The translations under genes were made by a program, and so were the position numbers. A stretch of DNA of 64,000 bases from Silurus meridionalis (Eukaryota; Chordata; Actinopteri; Siluriformes; Siluridae): NCBI RefSeq assembly GCF_014805685.1, contig NC_060902.1:1372145-1436144 (forward strand), read 5' to 3'. The notes beneath the pieces are model-generated. The model did not search any database. It worked only from the letters and a program-made list of their open reading frames with translations, and was not told the DNA's origin. This document shows positions 59,027 through 64,000 of the stretch, piece by piece. Every line of letters starts with the position of its first letter. Within the stretch, counting starts at the first letter, position 1.

Positions 59027-59534
59027 AAACCTGACCTTTGATGAACAAACAGGTTCGAGATGCAGCGATCCAGTGGACAATAGAAAGTCCTGGATTAGCA
59101 CAGAGGTGAAAAGACGTCCAATGTAACTGTTATGAACCAATTAAAAAGTCCAACGGTTTTATCCAAAACCCTCCGATTGTCGTGTGGATTTCTGGATTTT
59201 CTTTGACAACAGCAGTTACAATACTGACATTCCAAAATGAAACTCGTATTCAAAATAATAGATTTTTACTAAACCTCACTGATGGAGTGGTTTTCTAGAG
59301 AGAGATATAACCTTCATAAGTCGGTGTGCCAAAACTAAAAAATGCGAGGCAGGTCGACCAAGTGCATGCGTAACAACTTTTTCGACATTGGTGGAGAATT
59401 TGTCCCCAGGGGCCACACCTACTACATCTACTGCCAGGTTTCTGAAGGCATCTGCAGTAGCCTTCAATATATATATAGCTTTTTTTTTATATCACCTCAT
59501 GTATGTGTGTGCATATATATAAATATAAATATAA

Positions 59535-59538
<4 letters not shown>

Positions 59539-59617
<79 letters not shown>
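59539..59617. repeat. (AC)n microsatellite, ~78 bp
   Basis: Preceded by an (ATATAA)n run; another CA run lies at 59778-59825. Confidence 0.99.
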
Positions 59618-59624
<7 letters not shown>

Positions 59625-59769
59625 GTTATAGTTGCATATTATAATAACGTATCATTCTTTATCAAATAAAACACTAGTCAGGGTGAAGTTGCTGTGATAT
59701 TAAAGAGGAATAAAGAACTTCAGGATGTGCAGTTACTGGAAATTAATTGCACCAGTCTGTTGTGTAATA

Positions 59770-59828
<59 letters not shown>

Positions 59829-59854
59829 GAAGGTGCACTGCCAGCCAGCACACT

Positions 59855-60545
59855 GTTACCTTTTATTATTACCCTCAGAATTAGAGGCCCCGCGGCGCCA
59901 GACTCGAGGAGGGACAAAAGGCATTGAAAAGTCATCCGTCTGCAGAGGGACTGAACAAGAAGACCAATTAATGGAGGAGAAGCTGAGCTCGGAGCCGGGA
60001 TAATATGACAAACAAGCCAGAACATTCCGCTTGGCATCGTTCGGATTAATCAGTCAAACAAACAGACGTTCTGGGGGTCCGATGGAAAGTTTATGATTCA
60101 ATTACAGAGCTTTTAACGATGGAAATTACGTGTCAGAGCGCTGCATTTTATATGCAGAAGAGCTCAATCTGTTTACATGATCACCCAAAAATGATGTCGA
60201 CTCCATCTGGGTCTTTAATCCAGATTTAAAAGTGCGTGCGAACCCGAGCGAGTGACCGCGCGGCTCTAAAAGCCCCTGATCCGTACCGACTTACACAAAC
60301 AATTACACTTCACTTAATGTTCTAGAGATTACTAGATGAAGGGGGAGGGATGGTCTGGATGCTGCACTTCAGAAATATCAGGCTTCATCACTCCATGGGC
60401 CAAATTCATTACGTAGCTCATTGAGATTAATTATGCTCACCGCCGGCTTCAATTACCAGTCAAACCGCTCCCAATCGGAGCTGCTCAGTGCCCGAATGAG
60501 CTTCAGATATATTCATATTCGATTAACACTCAAATATATTTATTT
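59855..60545. promoter_or_regulatory. Candidate conserved non-coding block D
   Basis: About 0.7 kb almost free of repeats with many TAAT/ATTA sites (GACCAATTAATGGAGG, GGATTAATCAGTC, GAGATTAATTATGC) and GC-rich patches. No open frame with splice signals. The composition resembles vertebrate conserved enhancers. Confidence 0.3.
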
Positions 60546-61214
60546 ATTAATGACTTTTCTCAATTTAAGAAATCGCACTCTCATATTCAGTCATTGACCT
60601 TTTATTTTATATACATTAAATACTGAATAATGTCATGTTTTCAAAAGGGCAACTTTTAAACCACTTCATGTCTTTCTTGTCAATGGACCCATTTCTTTCA
60701 CACACACACACACTCACACACACACTCACACACACCTTCACCTCGGTGTGACGCTTTAAACCCACTTGAATACACCGTAAAGTCACTTAAGCCCTGTTTC
60801 CATGGCATCCTCACACTCCCCCCCCCCTCACAGAGGTGTTTATTCGTGGAGGAAATTTGTACATTTCCAGTATTAATGAGTTCATTACAGCAGCACACAT
60901 CCGGGCTGCTGTTTGGAAAACACTGAATATCGATGCCTATTTACATACATTTACAAGTTAATTAGAGAAACTGAGTGAACACAGAGCTTTATTTATTCTC
61001 AAACGCAGTGAAAACGTCGCTTTGGTTCCCGACTCAAACCACCAATAAAAATAATAAAAAACGATTCTCAAAAGATTCCCTTAATTTAACACTGATTTTT
61101 TTTATTTGTATAATTACCAAAATGTTTCATAAAATCGTACTTCATCGTCAAAAGAACGCAATAACTTCACACTGCTGTTAGATTACATTACATGGAAATT
61201 ATGAACAATAAATA

Positions 61215-61370
61215 GTGAAAGTGGAAACTCAGTGGTTACTGATCTGGAGGTTAGGGGTTCAAGGCCCCTGGTATCGCCGGGCTGATGATATTGGGGCCCT
61301 TGAGTAAGGCCCTTAGCACTCTATGCTCCAGGGGCACTGTATCATGGCTGACCTGCGCTCTTTCACTGCA
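61215..61370 (+). repeat. tRNA-derived SINE, copy 6
   Basis: GGAAACTCAGTGGTTACTGA, GGTTCAAGGCCCCTGG, GGGGCCCTTGAGTAAGGCCC and GCTCCAGGGGCACTGTATCA. It shares the last module with the 47.9-kb copy. Confidence 0.8.
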
Positions 61371-61407
61371 CCTTTATTTTATTATGGTGTTGCTGAGATG
61401 TTAGACA

Positions 61408-61790
61408 TTGTGTGCCCAGAGGTATTGGGACACCCAACCTTTCCAACCATAGGTGGTCTTTCCTAAAACTTGGAGGCACACAATTGTATAGGACATCTCA
61501 GAATGACATTTTCCCCTGCACCCAAATCTTTTCCAGAATTACAATACCCCTGTGCCCAGAGCCAACTCCAGGAAGATCTGCTTTAAATTGGTGGAAGTGC
61601 GTAGAAGATCTCCTGCTTTAGAGCTCCAACCCTGTTAAAGACTTTCGTGATGAATGTGAACACTGGCTGCACCCAGGCCTCCTCACCTCTGCTACATCAC
61701 TACCAGACTTTACTAACACCCTCGTAGCTGAATGAATCTTCACAAATCTCCCCAAAATCTAGTGAAATACCTTCCCAGAAGATATATTTA
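61408..61790 (+). mobile_element. Mariner-like dispersed element, copy 12
   Basis: GGTATTGGGACACCCAACCT, CCATAGGTGGTCTTTCCTAA, CCCTGTGCCCAGAGCCAACT and AACACCCTCGTAGCTGAATG in order. The 3' terminus is missing. Confidence 0.8.
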
Positions 61791-62004
61791 CACATCATGA
61801 TTCAGCTCTTGTACGCCACCTATAGGAATTTCTCTAAAAGACTTCAAATGACTCCTCACTCTTTTGCATAAAAGCATGCGAGCCGTAAGTGTCGTTTTAT
61901 TTTGTTGTTCTGTTCATTGAGCTGATGGGAGGAATGGAGTCGAAGAAGAGAGGGATAAAAGGAAGAATATGTATACCTCTGTAGAAAAACGTGAACGTTG
62001 GACC

Positions 62005-62390
62005 ACACTGTGCACCCAGGCGTCACCTCTGAAGGGGGTCTCAGACAATTCCCTGCTGCCTGACTGCGCTAAGTTTGCAAAGCCCAATTTATGGCTAATC
62101 TGGAGGTCGCGGCAGCGGGGCGCGGAGGGCCTGGTAGGACATAATGGCTGCGGAATTGTAAATATTGGTTTGGAGATGGACCCAAATGGAGGCTAGGCGC
62201 AGGGAAATTTCCATCGAGTGCAACTGGAGGACTGGAATAGATTTTCCATTCTACTGTGTCGCATTAGATTTTCGGAGGTGCAGGGTGGCAGGTACATGTC
62301 ATTAGTAACACTTTAGCGCAGTAATGAACCTTTTTATTTATCCGCCGGCTCTTCTCATGAATGCATAAGGAGGCTCTCAGCTGTTCTTTA
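62005..62390. promoter_or_regulatory. Candidate conserved non-coding block E
   Basis: Unique sequence such as CCCAATTTATGGCTAATCTG, GGACATAATGGCTGCGGAAT and ACTTTAGCGCAGTAATGAAC. No supported reading frame. Confidence 0.28.
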
Positions 62391-62540
62391 CCCCATTGGA
62401 GAGGAAGGAGGAGTGTGGGAAAGCACAGAGGACACGACCAGGGGGCAGTAAAGGCTACAAGAATGACCATGGAAGACTTAAATACTACACACAGGACACC
62501 AAGACAACACATTTACCCAGGGGTGCTGATCAGACTGTGT

Positions 62541-62545
<5 letters not shown>

Positions 62546-62600
<55 letters not shown>

Positions 62601-62687
62601 AACCTCATTGCTGAAGCTGACAGCCACTTAAGGGACACATCACTCAGACGAGCTCCAGCCCCTGGGCGAAACAGAAAAACACACACA

Positions 62688-62725
<38 letters not shown>

Positions 62726-62870
62726 CACAGAGAAGGAAGGAAGGAAATGGTAGTGCAGTCATGTTTGCTCTTGTGCATCAGAAAAAGCGTATTTAATGGA
62801 AAGTCGTGATATTTGTTTGTTTCCACATTTCATATGTTCACAGTTTTTTGGTTCTCCGAATAAATACACA

Positions 62871-62936
<66 letters not shown>
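62546..62936. repeat. Three (CA)n runs in 0.4 kb
   Basis: CA runs at 62546-62599, 62681-62723 and 62868-62936. Confidence 0.98.
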
Positions 62937-62941
<5 letters not shown>

Positions 62942-62964
62942 AACAACACACTACTCTGGAATTT

Positions 62965-64000
62965 AAATTTGGTGTGAGCCCCCATTTCCTTCCAAAACAG
63001 CATCAATTCTTCTATGTACTCTTACACACATTTTTTGAAGGAACTTGGAAGTTAGGTTGTTGCAAAAATGTTGACATTCTGTGAATATGGTCTCCAGACT
63101 TGATGATGTTGAGATCAGGACTCTGTGGGAGCCAAAACTATCACTTCCATTTCTGTTGTTCCACTTTGTTCTTGTTGTCCTGCTGCAGAATAAATTTGAG
63201 GACAATCAGACTCCCTGATGGTACTGCATGATGGATGAGTATCTGCCTGTATTTCTCAGCATCATTAAACCTGACCAAATATTTAACACCATTTGCAGAA
63301 ATGCATCTCCAAACTTGCAGGAGTCCGCCACCGTGCTTCACTCATTACTGTATCACTCTCCAGCTCTTTACCAAACATCATGCCGCATGCTAAAGCTAAT
63401 TTTTCTCTCCCCAATTCCTCTGTTTTTATGCATAGTTGAATCCCTCAGCCTTGATTCCATGTTGGAGATTTGGCTTTTTGGCCACATTTTACCCATGAAG
63501 ACCACTTCTGGCCAGTCTTCTCCAGACAGTAAATGGGAGAACCTGGGTCCCACTGGTTTCCTCCAATTCTTTGCTGATGGCACTGCTAGACATCTGATAT
63601 TGAAGGGAAGTAAGCATGATGTGTCTTTTATCTTTCATCATCACTGCATTTACAGTCCTATCACCTGTAACTTTGTGCTTCTTAAAAATAGCTTGAAGAG
63701 CACATCTTGACACCCAGGTCTGCTTTGAGATCTTTGCCTAGGAGAGACCTTGCTGATGCAGTAGAACCTTGCCATGGTGTAGGACCTGGGAGATGAAAAT
63801 GTCTCTCACGACCTCACCCTTAAAAGCTACTTCACAGCTGTTTCTGTTTCATTTAATGACTGTGTTTTAACCTTCAGACAGAACTGATGATCATCATCAC
63901 CTGCTTGGTAGAATTGGTTCATCAGACACCTGACTCTGATTCTACAAAATCCCTGACTTTGTGTAAAAAGTGTGCAAAAGCCAAAAGGTGGTCACACCAA
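62965..64000 (-). mobile_element. Tc1-like transposon with both ends in view, decayed transposase
   Basis: Left terminus TTGGTGTGAGCCCCC (from about 62970) and right terminus GGTGGTCACACCAA at the window edge are inverted copies. On the minus strand, transposase fragments run in order: SRCALQAIFKKHKVTG (helix-turn-helix DNA-binding part) at 63.7 kb, an RRLARSGLHG piece at about 63.49 kb, and MKHGGGLLQVWRCISANGVK with ILIHHAVPSGSL toward 63.2 kb. Frames are shifted and the segment with the second catalytic residue is largely lost. Length near 1.03 kb implies internal loss. Confidence 0.8.

Noticed and set aside
62363..62753. Plus-strand 130-codon frame with Thr-His repeats
   Set aside because: Two (CA)n runs joined by unique sequence without recognisable features.

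Overview
The window looks like a piece of a teleost fish nuclear genome, possibly an otophysan such as a catfish. Only a small fraction is protein-coding, and that fraction is split into short exons with GT/AG junctions. The remainder is AT-rich intronic and intergenic DNA full of (CA)n microsatellites, tRNA-derived SINEs, Tc1/mariner remnants and LINE fragments. No bacterial, organellar or viral gene organisation is visible. Most long open frames are translations of dinucleotide repeats.

Two genes are recognisable, both on the minus strand. (1) park7 (DJ-1) is complete: six coding exons from 44909 down to 36086 join in phase into exactly 189 codons plus stop, with Glu18, Cys106 and His126 all present. 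(2) The 5' part of kcnab2 (Kv-beta-2 subunit) has its MYPESTT start exon at 14622-14698 and the following exon at 12579-12620. A second, alternative N-terminal exon (7822-8117, perhaps with a mini first exon at 9297-9320) ends in the same splice phase. The aldo-keto-reductase core exons were not found and should lie to the left of position 1. A CpG-rich, CCAAT-containing minus-strand promoter at about 34.94-35.23 kb, roughly 0.65-0.9 kb beyond the park7 poly(A) signal, is the best candidate for the kcnab2 upstream promoter. A second GC-rich exon-like block lies at 28.05-28.2 kb.

Layout: 1-7.8 kb, kcnab2 intron with an L2-like LINE remnant, hairpins and an orphan GC-rich open frame; 7.8-14.7 kb, kcnab2 N-terminal exons; 14.8-34.9 kb, a large presumed kcnab2 intron with SINEs, a complete but decayed Tc1 element with a nested repeat (24-26 kb) and a 70/73-bp tandem array (33.5-34.5 kb); 35-36 kb, promoter plus a palindromic hAT-like repeat; 36-45 kb, park7, whose introns hold a 5'-truncated reverse-transcriptase LINE and long GA and GT arrays touching splice sites; 45-64 kb, no confident gene, with repeats, a ~0.9-kb polypurine tract, one orphan exon-like open frame, and several non-repetitive, non-coding stretches at 53.6-62.4 kb that look like candidate conserved regulatory elements.

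The most interesting points are the alternative Kv-beta N-terminus, the park7 splice acceptors built from microsatellites ((UG)24 directly before exon 3, a ~550-bp CU array before exon 5), the extra cysteine at DJ-1 position 51, and the possible regulatory block upstream of park7.
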